In this document: positions 8,102 through 18,003 of the stretch, piece by piece | Numbering within the stretch: the first letter of the stretch is position 1 | Layout of the letters: the number at the start of each line of letters is the position of its first letter | NCBI GenBank assembly: GCA_902363555.1 | Contig: CABJAM010000001.1 | Coordinates: 62,001 to 126,000 of the forward strand | Source of the DNA: Lachnospiraceae bacterium | Lineage (GTDB): Bacteria; Bacillota; Clostridia; Lachnospirales; Lachnospiraceae | Length of the DNA: 64,000 nucleotides | Reading direction: 5' to 3' | Notes under the pieces: model-generated | What the model was told of the DNA's origin: nothing | Seen by the model: the letters and a program-made list of their open reading frames with translations, nothing else | Databases searched by the model: none | Made by a program: the position numbers and the translations under genes

Positions 8102-8653
8102 ATGAAAAAGATAATACATGCACCTATGATTGAAGATGAGATTAAAGGCCTGTCCGCCGGCGATTATGTGTATATTACCGGAAAAATCTATACGGCCAGA
8201 GACGCCGCCCATCTGCGGCTGTTTGATACGATGAACGCGGGCGGGGATATCCCTCTGTCCTTGAAGGATAATGTGATCTATTATATGGGGCCGTCACCGG
8301 CCAGAGAAGGGCGCCCCATCGGCTCCGCCGGCCCGACCACCAGCAGCCGTATGGACAAATATGCGCCGCTGCTTCTGGATAACGGCCTGAAGGGGATGAT
8401 CGGCAAGGGCCGGCGTTCTCAGGCCGTCATGGATGCCATTGTCCGAAACGGAGCGGTTTATTTTGCGGCTGTGGGTGGTGCGGGGGCGCTGCTTTCTAAG
8501 GCGATTAAAAAGGCTACGGTGCTGGCCTACGATGACCTGGGAACGGAAGCCATCCGGGAGCTGGAGGTGGAGGATTTCCCGGCTATTGTCGTGATCGACA
8601 GCAAGGGTCGCAATCTGTATGATGAAGTGATTGCGGAGTACCGGAAGCTGTGA
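8102..8653 (+). CDS. Class I (Fe-S) fumarate hydratase, beta subunit
   Basis: A 183-residue protein with the hallmark GPTTSSRMD substrate-binding motif and the KGRRS segment, full length for the separate beta subunit. It pairs with the alpha subunit upstream (AGGAGGTGG site between them) to form the Fe-S hydro-lyase. In an anaerobe it would serve a reductive or partial TCA branch. Tartrate dehydratase is the alternative reading for the pair. Confidence 0.9.
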   Translation: MKKIIHAPMIEDEIKGLSAGDYVYITGKIYTARDAAHLRLFDTMNAGGDIPLSLKDNVIYYMGPSPAREGRPIGSAGPTTSSRMDKYAPLLLDNGLKGMIGKGRRSQAVMDAIVRNGAVYFAAVGGAGALLSKAIKKATVLAYDDLGTEAIRELEVEDFPAIVVIDSKGRNLYDEVIAEYRKL

Positions 8654-8657
8654 CCGA

Positions 8658-8773
8658 CAGGGGTAACGCCGCCCGTGGCACTATCGCCCGGGCACTACTG
8701 CTTGGGGTGTTGCGCCTATGTCGTCTCTGTGTTACCCCTGCTCCGGATGCTCAAAGGTTGTAAGTGTTGAGCA
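8658..8773. other. Convergent intergenic region with two inverted repeats
   Basis: CAGGGGTAAC (8658-8667) is complementary to GTTACCCCTG (8731-8740), and TGCTCAA (8748-8754) to TTGAGCA (8767-8773). It lies between convergent fumarase and anti-sigma genes and may act as a bidirectional terminator, though there is no clear U-tract. Confidence 0.4.
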
Positions 8774-8797
8774 TGGCCGGGATGTTACCACAGGCTA

Positions 8798-10339
8798 TCA
8801 TTTTTCGGCACCTGCGCCATCCAGAAAATCCTGTATCCGCATCAATTGCCGGTCTTTGTTATACTCGGCTTTATATGGAACACTGCCGTAGGGTACGTAA
8901 TTCAGATAAAGCCGATCGATCTCATCGTCATAGACGACCTTTCCGATGGTCACCGTGCGGCTTTGGCCAGCCGGGATATCGATACAGAAAAATGAGTGCG
9001 TACGTTCTTCCTCATTGCTCGTATAGTCCGAACTGTCGAGATAACACCATTCGCCGGAGCCAAGCTCATCATAGTAATAAGGCCGCTGGCTATATTCGAT
9101 GAAATCTCCATAATCTTCAAACAGGTCCGCATCAAAGTAGCCAGAGAAGGAATACTGAATAATATCCGTATCGCAGGTATTCGTCAGCTCCAGTGTGATG
9201 AGCATAAGCTTCTGATCCGCGGCTTCTTTGACCGCCGACATGCCTTCGCCATCGTATACCTGCGGGATGCGTTCATCCTTAAAGCTACCGTCACTGGTGA
9301 GGTAATTATCCAGCGCAGCTCTATCGTAAAAATCATTCCGGTCCAGTCCATTGATTGAATCTGTAAATTCAATATTTTTTACTTCGACCCGTGCTGTGTT
9401 ATTTTGGGAATCGACAATCTCGAACTGTTGTGTGAGCTGGGTTTTGGAAATACGCAGGTCGTCTTCTGTTGGTTCATCGCTAAAATTTTCAGGCTCTGCA
9501 TAGGCGACACACATTTCTCCTGTCGGTTCATATACAAGTCCCTCCGCAATCTTTTTAAGCTCATCCACTGTGATCTCCGGATAATCTGTGCCTATCATAA
9601 TAGAAACCATATCTGCCGGATTGAGTAAATAAATATAGGCGTAATAAGTGGATTCGGTATCTGTTTCTTCCGGTATAGTTACAATGGCGTCCATATCTCC
9701 GATTTTTAAGGCTTCGTACTCTTTTGTGAAATTAACGTCAGTACTGCGGTGCGTATTTTGCATAGCCCAGAAACCGTCGCCGGCATATTCTCCATTCATG
9801 CTGTAACGCCCCGTCAGCCCTTCAATCTCGGCATAGCCATCAGGAATATAATTTAATGTGATGCGGACTGCTGGTACTTCAATGCCATCGGCAGGAAGGT
9901 CCTCAAGGCGGCTTTGGATTTCATTTGTGGCCGTCGGCTGCACGTTATCGGCATCTGTGGCGGAACTGCTTTCAGATGAAGAATCCACTTTTTCTTTGAT
10001 TTCAATAAATACTTTATTTTTATTTTGTGACACGTCCATTTCAAGATTTTTGAAATAGGCGTAGACCATCAGTGACATTGCGCATACGAGGACCGCAGCC
10101 GCTGCAAATACGGACCAGCGCCGAACCGAAAATTTCTTTTTAGGCACTCCGGTTTTACGGCCAGAGGTGCTTTGCGTTTGGCGGACAGTGTTCTGGCTGC
10201 GTACCTGTTCTCTCAGCAGTTTCTTACGTTTTTCGTAGTCCTCAGAGAAATGGTGATAAGCACACGGTTCTCCAAGACTGTCCATTTCCATCTTTTCTCC
10301 GGCCATAAATAACAGATCATCGATGTTCTCTTTGTTCAT
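8798..10339 (-). CDS. Membrane-anchored putative anti-sigma factor
   Basis: The N-terminal ~75 residues are cytoplasmic and charged, followed by one membrane helix (about 77-97, rich in Ala and Val) and a long extracytoplasmic part that begins with a Ser/Asp/Thr linker. The second half looks like DUF4367/DUF5027-type sensor domains of clostridial anti-sigma proteins. The gene overlaps the 3' end of the ECF sigma gene, the standard cognate arrangement. The ATG at 10339 is chosen because GGGAG lies 9 bp upstream, rather than 10348, which sits on that site. The released signal and regulon are unknown. Confidence 0.75.
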   Translation of the reverse strand: MNKENIDDLLFMAGEKMEMDSLGEPCAYHHFSEDYEKRKKLLREQVRSQNTVRQTQSTSGRKTGVPKKKFSVRRWSVFAAAAVLVCAMSLMVYAYFKNLEMDVSQNKNKVFIEIKEKVDSSSESSSATDADNVQPTATNEIQSRLEDLPADGIEVPAVRITLNYIPDGYAEIEGLTGRYSMNGEYAGDGFWAMQNTHRSTDVNFTKEYEALKIGDMDAIVTIPEETDTESTYYAYIYLLNPADMVSIMIGTDYPEITVDELKKIAEGLVYEPTGEMCVAYAEPENFSDEPTEDDLRISKTQLTQQFEIVDSQNNTARVEVKNIEFTDSINGLDRNDFYDRAALDNYLTSDGSFKDERIPQVYDGEGMSAVKEAADQKLMLITLELTNTCDTDIIQYSFSGYFDADLFEDYGDFIEYSQRPYYYDELGSGEWCYLDSSDYTSNEEERTHSFFCIDIPAGQSRTVTIGKVVYDDEIDRLYLNYVPYGSVPYKAEYNKDRQLMRIQDFLDGAGAEK

Positions 10340-10865
10340 TCCAATCATCTCCCATACTATTTTTGATCAGCTTTCTTGCCCTGGCAATCCGCTGGTAAAC
10401 ATTGTCCTCACTGATATTGAGCCGGTGGGATATGTCACTGATATCCATACCATAAAAAAACCTCAGCCGTATGACGCTGGCATATAATTCCGGCAGGCTT
10501 TTTGTGATATTTTCCAGGATTTCCCGAAAGCTTTGCATATCCAGATAATCCTCGATGTCATTGCCCGGTGTTTCCAGGTATTCGTGGCCGTCAATGGAAA
10601 CGATGTTAGATTCCTTCTTGTTTTTTCTGTAAATGTCCAGGGCTGCACTTTTGGTGATCTTGATGATCAGCCGTTTGGTGCGCTCGTCCGTTATCCCTGC
10701 ACATTCCGGAAGATACCGGATGAGCCGTTCAAATGCGTCGGCTACCGCATCCTCAGCCTGGTGGGAATTGCCTAGGATGCCGAAGCATATCCGGTACATG
10801 GGCTGCTCGTAATGCCGAAACAATTCCTCCAGTATTTCGTAATTCGCCATCTTTTGATTTTTCAA
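10317..10865 (-). CDS. ECF-type RNA polymerase sigma factor (sigma-70 family)
   Basis: About 180 residues with region 2 (HQAEDAVADAFERLIRY) and region 4 helix-turn-helix (MDISDISHRLNISEDNVYQRIARAR). It should direct polymerase to a small regulon when released by the overlapping anti-sigma protein. The frame is open to a GTG at 10874; a TTG at 10865 with GAGGTG 6 bp upstream looks better. The 23-bp overlap with the next gene indicates coupled translation. Confidence 0.85.
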   Translation of the reverse strand: MKNQKMANYEILEELFRHYEQPMYRICFGILGNSHQAEDAVADAFERLIRYLPECAGITDERTKRLIIKITKSAALDIYRKNKKESNIVSIDGHEYLETPGNDIEDYLDMQSFREILENITKSLPELYASVIRLRFFYGMDISDISHRLNISEDNVYQRIARARKLIKNSMGDDWNEQREHR

Positions 10866-10925
10866 TACATTCACCTCGCTGTTTTAGCACGTTCCGGGGA
10901 ACAGAACAAAGATGCCCATTACACA

Positions 10926-11609
10926 TTACTTTGACGTTTCTAACTGCCCCAGTTCCAAATAAGATTCATCCCCAATGGTTTCTATATGGTATGTATGTCC
11001 ATCATAAATAATTTTCGTCACACTGCAATTTTCTATGGGCTCCTGTGACTTGCCGCCAAGCCATTCGATTAGACAGCCTAATGACATACCACTGGTTACG
11101 ATCATGGCGTTTTCGCCGCCGCAGCGCTCTAATTCCTGTGCCACCGTATCCAGCGCCGACTTCATACGTCTGCAGACGGTCTCGTAGTCCTCCGCCATAT
11201 GGAGCAGTGTATCATTTTCAGCGATGGCATCCACTACCGACTTTAAATCTGGCTTTGGTGAAAGCTCCTCCATGTTTTCACAGCCGCACTTCCGGGCAGG
11301 GGATACATACATTTCTTCAGCCGGTACCGCCTCGTAGCTGCCAAAGCCAACTTCGCGGAAGCCTTCAGATTCCACAACCGGTAACGCTTCCTGCCCCATA
11401 TGATCAAGGATCAATCTGGCCGTCTTTCTCTGACGGTTCAAATCACCACTGTATGCTCTGTCAAATACAATGCCTGACTGGGCCAGACCGCAGCCCAAAG
11501 CCTTTGCTCTCTGAACACCTTCCGGCATCAGCGGAGAGTCTGACCAGCCCTGGGATTTTCTCATTGTATTAAATATCGTTTCTCCATGTCTGATAACATA
11601 AATATTCAT
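10926..11609 (-). CDS. Histidine phosphatase (phosphoglycerate-mutase-like) family protein
   Basis: The first catalytic motif RHGET is at residues 8-12, with the expected downstream Arg (SGDLNRQRKTA). At the place where most members have a second His (VSHG-like), this protein reads IVTSGMSLG. That His seems absent or replaced, so phosphatase activity may be altered. 227 residues is normal. A GGAGG site precedes the ATG. It lies 51 bp downstream from nothing obvious in function: the sigma operon reads the same way but has its own start upstream. Confidence 0.75.
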   Translation of the reverse strand: MNIYVIRHGETIFNTMRKSQGWSDSPLMPEGVQRAKALGCGLAQSGIVFDRAYSGDLNRQRKTARLILDHMGQEALPVVESEGFREVGFGSYEAVPAEEMYVSPARKCGCENMEELSPKPDLKSVVDAIAENDTLLHMAEDYETVCRRMKSALDTVAQELERCGGENAMIVTSGMSLGCLIEWLGGKSQEPIENCSVTKIIYDGHTYHIETIGDESYLELGQLETSK

Positions 11610-11894
11610 TATGATCCTCCAATTTCTTTATATGCTTTTTTGCGACAGCACTATTGTATATGTTCACATCTCTGGATAATATAATAATCCGTTCTTAAAA
11701 TACGATATTTGTAGCTTGTTGCTATCCGTTCTGACAGCCTGCTTATTTACCGGATATCGTGTGGGAATGCATAAATAAATTTCTCAGGATACAATAATTA
11801 TATTTCCCACCACATTACTCATAGCCAGACCGCCACGAATCGTTTAAAATGATAGTATGACCATACTATGTGCATTTTCGGGGGAGGTAACGCC

Positions 11895-13478
11895 ATGAGT
11901 AATATACTGATTGTCGATGATGAAGCTGTTGTTATCCGTGCCATCCAAAAAGGAGTAAACTGGGATGCGCTGGGGATTGAAAATATTTACACGGCCAAAA
12001 ACAGCAGGAGTGCCCGGGAGCTCCTGGAGCAGCACCCGGTGGACGTGATGCTGTGCGATATAGAAATGCCCGGCGGCAGCGGCCTTGAGCTGGTACGCCT
12101 GGTCCACGATGAAATGCCCCAGGTGGTTGTACTGCTGCTGACCGGCCATGCGGATTTTGAATATGCCAGAGAAGCGGTATCCCTGGGGGTTTATGAGTAT
12201 TTGCTCAAGCCGGTCGTTTACAGGCAGCTTCAGGAAAAAATCGCCGGCGCGCTGGAGCTTTCACTGGAACGCAAAAAGGACATGGACATTAAAAAAGCAT
12301 GGAAGGATAATCAGGAGAGCCTGATGGCGGACTTTTTGCGGGAGCTGCTGAAAAACACAACGGTATATACAAAAGAGCAGATGCACCGCCGGGCCATGTC
12401 CTATCATCTGGAGTTTGAGCCGGAGGCCATGTTTTTGGCGGTTTATATAAAGGTAAGACCGATGGAGGCGGGCGGTGGAGGCCGCGAAGCCATGGAAGAA
12501 TTTCTGACCTATGTCCGCAGGCTGTTTACCCTGGAGGGAAAGAATGTTTATCTGATGAATCCGTGGGAGGAGGCTGTGGTGGCACTTTTTAGGATTGGCG
12601 TCGAGGATACCTTTCCCGAGGAGGAGCTCCGGGAGCGGGCGGCCTCCCTGACACAGCTTGCTTATACCTACGGCCATTATATTGTATCCTGCTATATTTC
12701 TGAAATTTTCGGGCTTCAGGAAATGAACCTGATGCTGAACAAGCTTCACGAAAAGAGTGAAAATAATGTAATGTACGACCGAAAGGTGTTTCTGGTGAGC
12801 CGTCTCAATACCCAGGCGCGCAAGCCGGAGCCGGTGGACCTGGATACTCAGAAGTGGATCGGCTTTTTGGAAAGCGGACAGTTTGAGCCGCTCATACAGT
12901 CCATCGATTTTACGCTCCATCATATTGTTATTGCCGGAGAAATGGACAAGGAACGGCTGACGCAGGTGTACTCTGTTTTCATGCAAATGGTTTTTTATTA
13001 CATGAAAACCCACGATTATCCGGTATACAGCGTGTTCCAGGTAGAGGAGCTGTCCGGATGGCAGGCCCGGGCTGTAAAATCTGTGGAGGATTTCCGACGG
13101 TTTGTCCGTTATGTGGCGGACGGCCTTGATTCCTTCCGCAAAAATGGACAGATGGCCGACTCTCTTGTGGGGCGGGCGAAGGTATATATTGACGCGCATT
13201 TATCGGAGGATATCACCAGGGAAAGCATTGCCGCGCATGTGGCGCTCAGTGAAAACTACCTGTCCAAAATATTTAAGAAGGAAACCGGATTTTCCATTTC
13301 GGATTACGTGCTCATGCGCCGGATGTCCAGAGCTAAAACGCTGCTGATCGAAACAGCCCGGCCGGTGGGGGAGATCGCACTGGAGACCGGGTACAGTAAC
13401 AGCGCTTACTTTATAAAGATGTTTAAGCGGGAGGTTGGTAAAACGCCCAATGAGTACCGAAAGGAGATGCGCATTTAA
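11895..13478 (+). CDS. YesN-type response regulator with AraC DNA-binding domain
   Basis: Receiver domain with acidic pocket DDE (residues 8-10), phospho-acceptor Asp55 in LCDIEMP and the conserved Lys in LLKPV; a central linker of about 270 residues; C-terminal AraC/XylS helix-turn-helix pair (ISDYVLMRRMSRAKTLL and the VGEIALETGYSNSAYFIKMFKR region). The ATG at 11895 follows GGGGAGG; the ORF extends 9 codons upstream without a site. Stop and the kinase start overlap (TAATG). It should activate the adjacent sugar transporter and GH3 operon. In 11610-11894 no confident promoter was found. Confidence 0.9.
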   Translation: MSNILIVDDEAVVIRAIQKGVNWDALGIENIYTAKNSRSARELLEQHPVDVMLCDIEMPGGSGLELVRLVHDEMPQVVVLLLTGHADFEYAREAVSLGVYEYLLKPVVYRQLQEKIAGALELSLERKKDMDIKKAWKDNQESLMADFLRELLKNTTVYTKEQMHRRAMSYHLEFEPEAMFLAVYIKVRPMEAGGGGREAMEEFLTYVRRLFTLEGKNVYLMNPWEEAVVALFRIGVEDTFPEEELRERAASLTQLAYTYGHYIVSCYISEIFGLQEMNLMLNKLHEKSENNVMYDRKVFLVSRLNTQARKPEPVDLDTQKWIGFLESGQFEPLIQSIDFTLHHIVIAGEMDKERLTQVYSVFMQMVFYYMKTHDYPVYSVFQVEELSGWQARAVKSVEDFRRFVRYVADGLDSFRKNGQMADSLVGRAKVYIDAHLSEDITRESIAAHVALSENYLSKIFKKETGFSISDYVLMRRMSRAKTLLIETARPVGEIALETGYSNSAYFIKMFKREVGKTPNEYRKEMRI

Positions 13479-15178
13479 TGAGATACCGGATCGTCAATAT
13501 GATACGCTTTTTGTTTGTGCTGCTGCTCATTCCCATGGTGGGGCTGCTGATCTATATTAATGTTTTCGCCATTGGACGGATGACCGATGAGGCGATTGTA
13601 AGCCATCGCAGCGCGCTCAAGATGCAGGTGGATAAGATTGATAAAAATCTCATCAACTGCTCAGCATTTGTCCGGAACATGGTGGTGAATAATCAGGATA
13701 TCGCTTTGCTGAACATGAGCAGTGATGCTACAACAGGTTATTATCACTTTATGGAAATTCAAAACAGGATCAAGGAATTTGCCCTTTTGGATAACGGGAT
13801 GAATGAATTTTTCTTTCAGGCGGCCGCTTCGGGATACCCATCCTATTACAGTGCGGAAAGTGTGGGAATGACCGATACATGGATGCGCAGCCGTATTAAC
13901 GCTCAGGTGCGCCGACGTTTTTTGGAACTGGAAGGTGTGAAAAATTTTAACACGTGGGAAATTCATGCGGTGGATGGAAATTATTGCCTGATGTACTTTA
14001 TGAAGGACCGCCAGGTGTATATGGGCGCCTGGTGTCTGACCGGAGAGCTGCTGAAAAATATTCCGTTATCCGGGGATGAGGCGCTGGATAGTAATGAATG
14101 GATATTCATTGTGGGTGAGGATGGAACCTGCCTGAGCAGTGCCGGATCCGGGGAAATACAGGTGGGCATGCAGCTTGAGCCGGATCGGGAGTATTACATT
14201 GACACGGATGGTACGGAGTATATCCAGTTGGCGGCAAAATCGGATATTGCGGGGATATATGTGGTTGATATTGTGGATAAAGGGGTCATTATCGGCAGCC
14301 TTTTGTTGATAAAAAATGTGATTTTGGCGTTATCCGCCGTATTACTTGTGCTGCTGGCGGGTACATATATCGTTTTTGATAAAATACTGAATCAGCCGGT
14401 ACGCCGTCTGGTGGCTGCTATGGAGCGGGTGCGCGGCGGCGATCTCACAGGGCAGGTGGAGAACCGGACTGCACTTGTGGAATTTCAATTGATGAACGAA
14501 ACATTTAACCATATGGTCCATGAGATCCGGGATCTGAAAATCCGTGTCTATGAGGAGCAGCTCCGGGAAAAGGAGACAAAGCTCCAATATTTGCAAATAC
14601 AGATCCGCCCGCATTTTCTTGTGAATGTGCTGAATGTGATCTACTCCATGGCCGAGGTGGAGGATTACGAGGGGATACAAAAGCTGAGTATGTATCTGGT
14701 GAACTATTTTCGTTTTATGTTTAATAAGGCGACCTCCAGGGTGACGGTGGCTCAGGAGCTGGAGCATGTGAAAAATTATATGGGCATACAGGAGGCCCGT
14801 TTTCCCGACAGCTTTTATTTTCACGCCGATGTGGATGAGCGTACTTTGGGCTTCGATCTGCCGCCCCTGACCATACAGACATTTATTGAGAACTCTATAA
14901 AGTATGCGTTGGATCTGGAGGAGGAAAATCATATATGGCTGGAGATCCGTCCGGGGGATGGCGGCTATGATATTATCATCCGCGATAGCGGTAAAGGCTT
15001 TTCCCCGGAGCTGATGGAACGTATTAATGCGGGGAACCCGCCGGAGGGCGCGGACGACGTCCATCATATTGGTATTTATAATGTGATTTCCCGGCTGTCG
15101 CTCATTTATGGCGGGAAAGCTTCCCTGAAGCTGGAAAATGATCCCGGTGCGAAGGTAACGATTCATCTTCCCGTCTGA
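13478..15178 (+). CDS. YesM-type sensor histidine kinase
   Basis: Two membrane helices (about 8-30 and 270-295) flank an extracellular sensor domain, followed by HAMP, the His_kinase domain (pfam06580) with phospho-His379 in QIRPHFLVN, and an HATPase_c domain with N (IENSIKYAL) and G (DSGKGF) boxes. It senses an extracellular signal, likely linked to the sugar imported by the ABC system downstream, and phosphorylates the overlapping YesN-type regulator. Confidence 0.9.
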   Translation: MRYRIVNMIRFLFVLLLIPMVGLLIYINVFAIGRMTDEAIVSHRSALKMQVDKIDKNLINCSAFVRNMVVNNQDIALLNMSSDATTGYYHFMEIQNRIKEFALLDNGMNEFFFQAAASGYPSYYSAESVGMTDTWMRSRINAQVRRRFLELEGVKNFNTWEIHAVDGNYCLMYFMKDRQVYMGAWCLTGELLKNIPLSGDEALDSNEWIFIVGEDGTCLSSAGSGEIQVGMQLEPDREYYIDTDGTEYIQLAAKSDIAGIYVVDIVDKGVIIGSLLLIKNVILALSAVLLVLLAGTYIVFDKILNQPVRRLVAAMERVRGGDLTGQVENRTALVEFQLMNETFNHMVHEIRDLKIRVYEEQLREKETKLQYLQIQIRPHFLVNVLNVIYSMAEVEDYEGIQKLSMYLVNYFRFMFNKATSRVTVAQELEHVKNYMGIQEARFPDSFYFHADVDERTLGFDLPPLTIQTFIENSIKYALDLEEENHIWLEIRPGDGGYDIIIRDSGKGFSPELMERINAGNPPEGADDVHHIGIYNVISRLSLIYGGKASLKLENDPGAKVTIHLPV

Positions 15179-15352
15179 GTACGGTCAACCGATAGAAAAG
15201 GAATCGCGCTGATGCGCGGGCAGGTTAATGATTTCCTCCGGAAATCCTCGATAAAATACAATAGTTATATTGTTTGGTTACAAACCTTATAGAATTGGCC
15301 GCGCTTTGTGTGTAAGATGAAATCATCAAAAACACTCAGGGAGGTAAAAATA

Positions 15353-16990
15353 ATGAAAAAGATAGTAAGTATGCTTCTTGCGCTCGTCATGGTCCTGTCT
15401 CTTATGGCCGGCTGCGGTGCATCGGGTCAGGGAAAGGATTCTAAAAATGGTGCGGATACGGCGACCCAGGCTGGCGCTGGCGACACAAAAGCGGCATCCG
15501 GCCAGGCGGGCGCGGACGGCAGCGATAGTAATGGCAGCGATAGCAACAGCGGAGATAGTAACGGCGGCGACGGTTCGGCGCCCATGTTTGAGGAAGCGGC
15601 GGAGTTAAAGATGCTTCTTTTCGCCTTTGGCGGAAATATCAGCGATTCCCAGATGATCGAGGATAAGCTCAACGAATACATCCAGCCCATTCTCAACGCA
15701 ACGGTGGATATTGAGTTTATCAATATCGGTTCCTGGGATGAGCAGGTAAACTTGAAAGTCAACGGTGGACAGCAGGTGGATCTGATGCCTGTATTTGGAG
15801 CCAATATCCCGGGACTCTATACGCAGGAAGGACTGCTGCCTTTGGACGACCTTTTGGCAAAGTACGGCCAGGGAATCATCGACGAGGTGGGCGAGGATTA
15901 TATCAATTCCGGTAAAATCAACGGTCAACTGTACTCCGTTGTGACCGAGCATGAATTTGCGGCAAACAAAGTATTCCTTTACAGAAAAGATATTGCAGAC
16001 AAATATGATCTGGATTTCAGCCAGGTAAAAAGCATTGAAGATTTAGAGCCTATGCTTAAAGTGATCAAGGAAAATGAGCCGGATATGGACCCGTTGGTGA
16101 GCGGCGGCGCCGGAGTTGTTTCCATGCTTTCAACCTTTGGCTGGGATATGCTTGGCAGTGGTGGCGCCATTTTAGACCCGGGCAACTCTCTGACTGTGGA
16201 AAATGTTTATGCGTCCGATTATTACAAAAGCCTTGTGACGCTGATGCATGACTGGTATGAAAAAGGATATATTGCCAGGGATGCAGCCACCAATACAGAG
16301 GGCTTTGACATGCTGACAAAAGCGGACCGTGCCTTCGGCGCAATCTGTGGTTCTAATCCCGGATTTGTGGTGCAGGCGGAAAGGAAATCCGGCAAGGAGA
16401 TGGCCGAGGTTGAGATTTTACCGGCTATGTCCGCCACCAGCGGCGTGACCATTGTCAACTGGACGATTCCTGTGGTCAGCGAATATCCGGAGCAGGCCAT
16501 GGCGCTGCTGAACCTGATGTATACGGATAAATACGTGGCCAATCTGCTGGCCTATGGTGTTGAAGGCGTTCACTATCAGATGGTGGATGAAGCCAGTGAT
16601 ATTGCCGGTTATATGGAAGGACAGGATTTCTCCTCCTGTACATATTCGCCATCCCTGGGATGGGTTCTTGGAGGCCAGTTTATCACCCACGTATGGGAGG
16701 GCAATGATCCCGATATTTGGACAAATACAAGAAATTTCAATGATACAGCCATCCAATCCAAGGCCCTGGGCTTTACATATGATTCTTCACCGGTACAAAA
16801 TGAGATCACGGCGGTGAATAATGTGGTGAGTAAATATGCCGCAGGCCTGGAAGCCGGTTCTCTGGACCCGGAAACGGAGCTGCCAAAGTTTATCAAGGAG
16901 CTTGAAGCTGCAAACATTGATGAAATTATTGGAGCCCAGCAGGAACAGCTCAATGCGTGGGCAAAAGAAAACGGAGTGACGGCAGATTAA
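15353..16990 (+). CDS. Extracellular solute-binding lipoprotein (family 1, LplA/YtcQ type)
   Basis: Signal peptide with lipobox LMAGC (Cys near residue 20), then an Asp/Ser/Gly-rich tether (about residues 45-75) and the binding domain. It delivers an oligosaccharide or complex sugar to the two following permeases. The ATG at 15353 follows GGGAGG; an upstream in-frame ATG at 15308 lacks a site. No ATPase gene is in the cluster, as is usual for CUT1 systems sharing an MsmK-type ATPase. Substrate inference: beta-glucoside, from the GH3 enzymes in the same operon. Confidence 0.9.
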   Translation: MKKIVSMLLALVMVLSLMAGCGASGQGKDSKNGADTATQAGAGDTKAASGQAGADGSDSNGSDSNSGDSNGGDGSAPMFEEAAELKMLLFAFGGNISDSQMIEDKLNEYIQPILNATVDIEFINIGSWDEQVNLKVNGGQQVDLMPVFGANIPGLYTQEGLLPLDDLLAKYGQGIIDEVGEDYINSGKINGQLYSVVTEHEFAANKVFLYRKDIADKYDLDFSQVKSIEDLEPMLKVIKENEPDMDPLVSGGAGVVSMLSTFGWDMLGSGGAILDPGNSLTVENVYASDYYKSLVTLMHDWYEKGYIARDAATNTEGFDMLTKADRAFGAICGSNPGFVVQAERKSGKEMAEVEILPAMSATSGVTIVNWTIPVVSEYPEQAMALLNLMYTDKYVANLLAYGVEGVHYQMVDEASDIAGYMEGQDFSSCTYSPSLGWVLGGQFITHVWEGNDPDIWTNTRNFNDTAIQSKALGFTYDSSPVQNEITAVNNVVSKYAAGLEAGSLDPETELPKFIKELEAANIDEIIGAQQEQLNAWAKENGVTAD

Positions 16991-17002
16991 TTATGAAAAC
17001 GC

Positions 17003-17031
17003 GAGGTTGTCTTAAATTTTAAGACAACCTC
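17003..17031 (+). terminator. Intra-operon attenuator hairpin
   Basis: A perfect 13-bp stem (GAGGTTGTCTTAA and its complement) with a 3-base loop, followed by AAATTTT. It lies between the binding protein and the first permease. Such hairpins lower expression of membrane genes relative to the binding protein or stabilise its mRNA 3' end. Confidence 0.7.
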
Positions 17032-17055
17032 AAATTTTAAAAGGAGGTTGATTTC

Positions 17056-17991
17056 ATGGAAACAACGACGGTGAAGCGTAAGCGGAAGATACGCTGGAAA
17101 AAGTACATTCCGTTTTATATTATGATGGCTCCGGCACTCATTTATATTTTTATAAACAATTATATTCCCATGGCCGGTATTGTGGTCGCCTTTAAAAACT
17201 ACAAGGTGAAAAAGGGGATCTTCGGCAGCGAATGGTGCGGCTTTAAAAACTTTGAGTTCCTGTTTAAGACCAATGACGCCTGGAATATTACCCGCAATAC
17301 CATTCTTTATAACCTGGCATTTATCGTGCTCGGCACGGTTTTTGCCATCGCTGTGGCAATTATTTTCAATGAGATCCAGAACAAGGCCGCCCAGAAATTG
17401 TACCAGACGGCGATCCTGCTTCCCTATCTGATTTCCATCATTGTGGTCGCTTATCTTGTTTATTCATTTCTCAGTGTGAATACAGGCTTTATCAATAAAT
17501 CCATTATCGAGCCCCTGGGCGGCACGGGCATCTCGTGGTATGACTCACCAAAATACTGGCCGTTCATCCTTGTATTTGTCAATCTGTGGAAGGGCTTTGG
17601 CTATAATACGATCATTTATCTGGCCAATATCGTAGGTATTGACCGCTCCTATTATGAGGCGGCTGTGGTGGACGGTGCGACCAAGTGGGAACAGATCCGG
17701 TACATAACACTGCCCTGTCTGAAAAGTACGATCATTATTCTGACATTGATGTCTGTGGGCCGTATATTCTTCTCGGACTTCGGTCTGTTTTATCAGGTGC
17801 CCATGAATTCAGGGCCGCTGATCGATGCCACAAGCACCATCGACACGTATGTGTTCCGCGGATTAATGCAGCGGGGCAATGTGGGCATGAGTGCTGCCGC
17901 AGGCTTTTATCAGTCCGTTGTGGGCTTTTTACTTGTATTGCTGGTCAATCTGGTGGTGCGCAAGGTGAGCAAAGAAAATGCTTTATTTTAG
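17056..17991 (+). CDS. ABC sugar permease (LplB type)
   Basis: About six membrane helices and the EAA loop (YYEAAVVDGATKWEQIRYITLP) that contacts the ATPase. The N-terminus is basic. It pairs with the next permease to form the CUT1 channel for the ligand of the upstream lipoprotein. It is preceded by AAAGGAGG and an attenuator hairpin. Confidence 0.9.
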   Translation: METTTVKRKRKIRWKKYIPFYIMMAPALIYIFINNYIPMAGIVVAFKNYKVKKGIFGSEWCGFKNFEFLFKTNDAWNITRNTILYNLAFIVLGTVFAIAVAIIFNEIQNKAAQKLYQTAILLPYLISIIVVAYLVYSFLSVNTGFINKSIIEPLGGTGISWYDSPKYWPFILVFVNLWKGFGYNTIIYLANIVGIDRSYYEAAVVDGATKWEQIRYITLPCLKSTIIILTLMSVGRIFFSDFGLFYQVPMNSGPLIDATSTIDTYVFRGLMQRGNVGMSAAAGFYQSVVGFLLVLLVNLVVRKVSKENALF

Positions 17992-18003
17992 GAGGGAAGA
18001 CAT

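Noticed and set aside
12261..13199. 312-codon minus-strand ORF
   Set aside because: Antisense shadow of the YesN-type gene.
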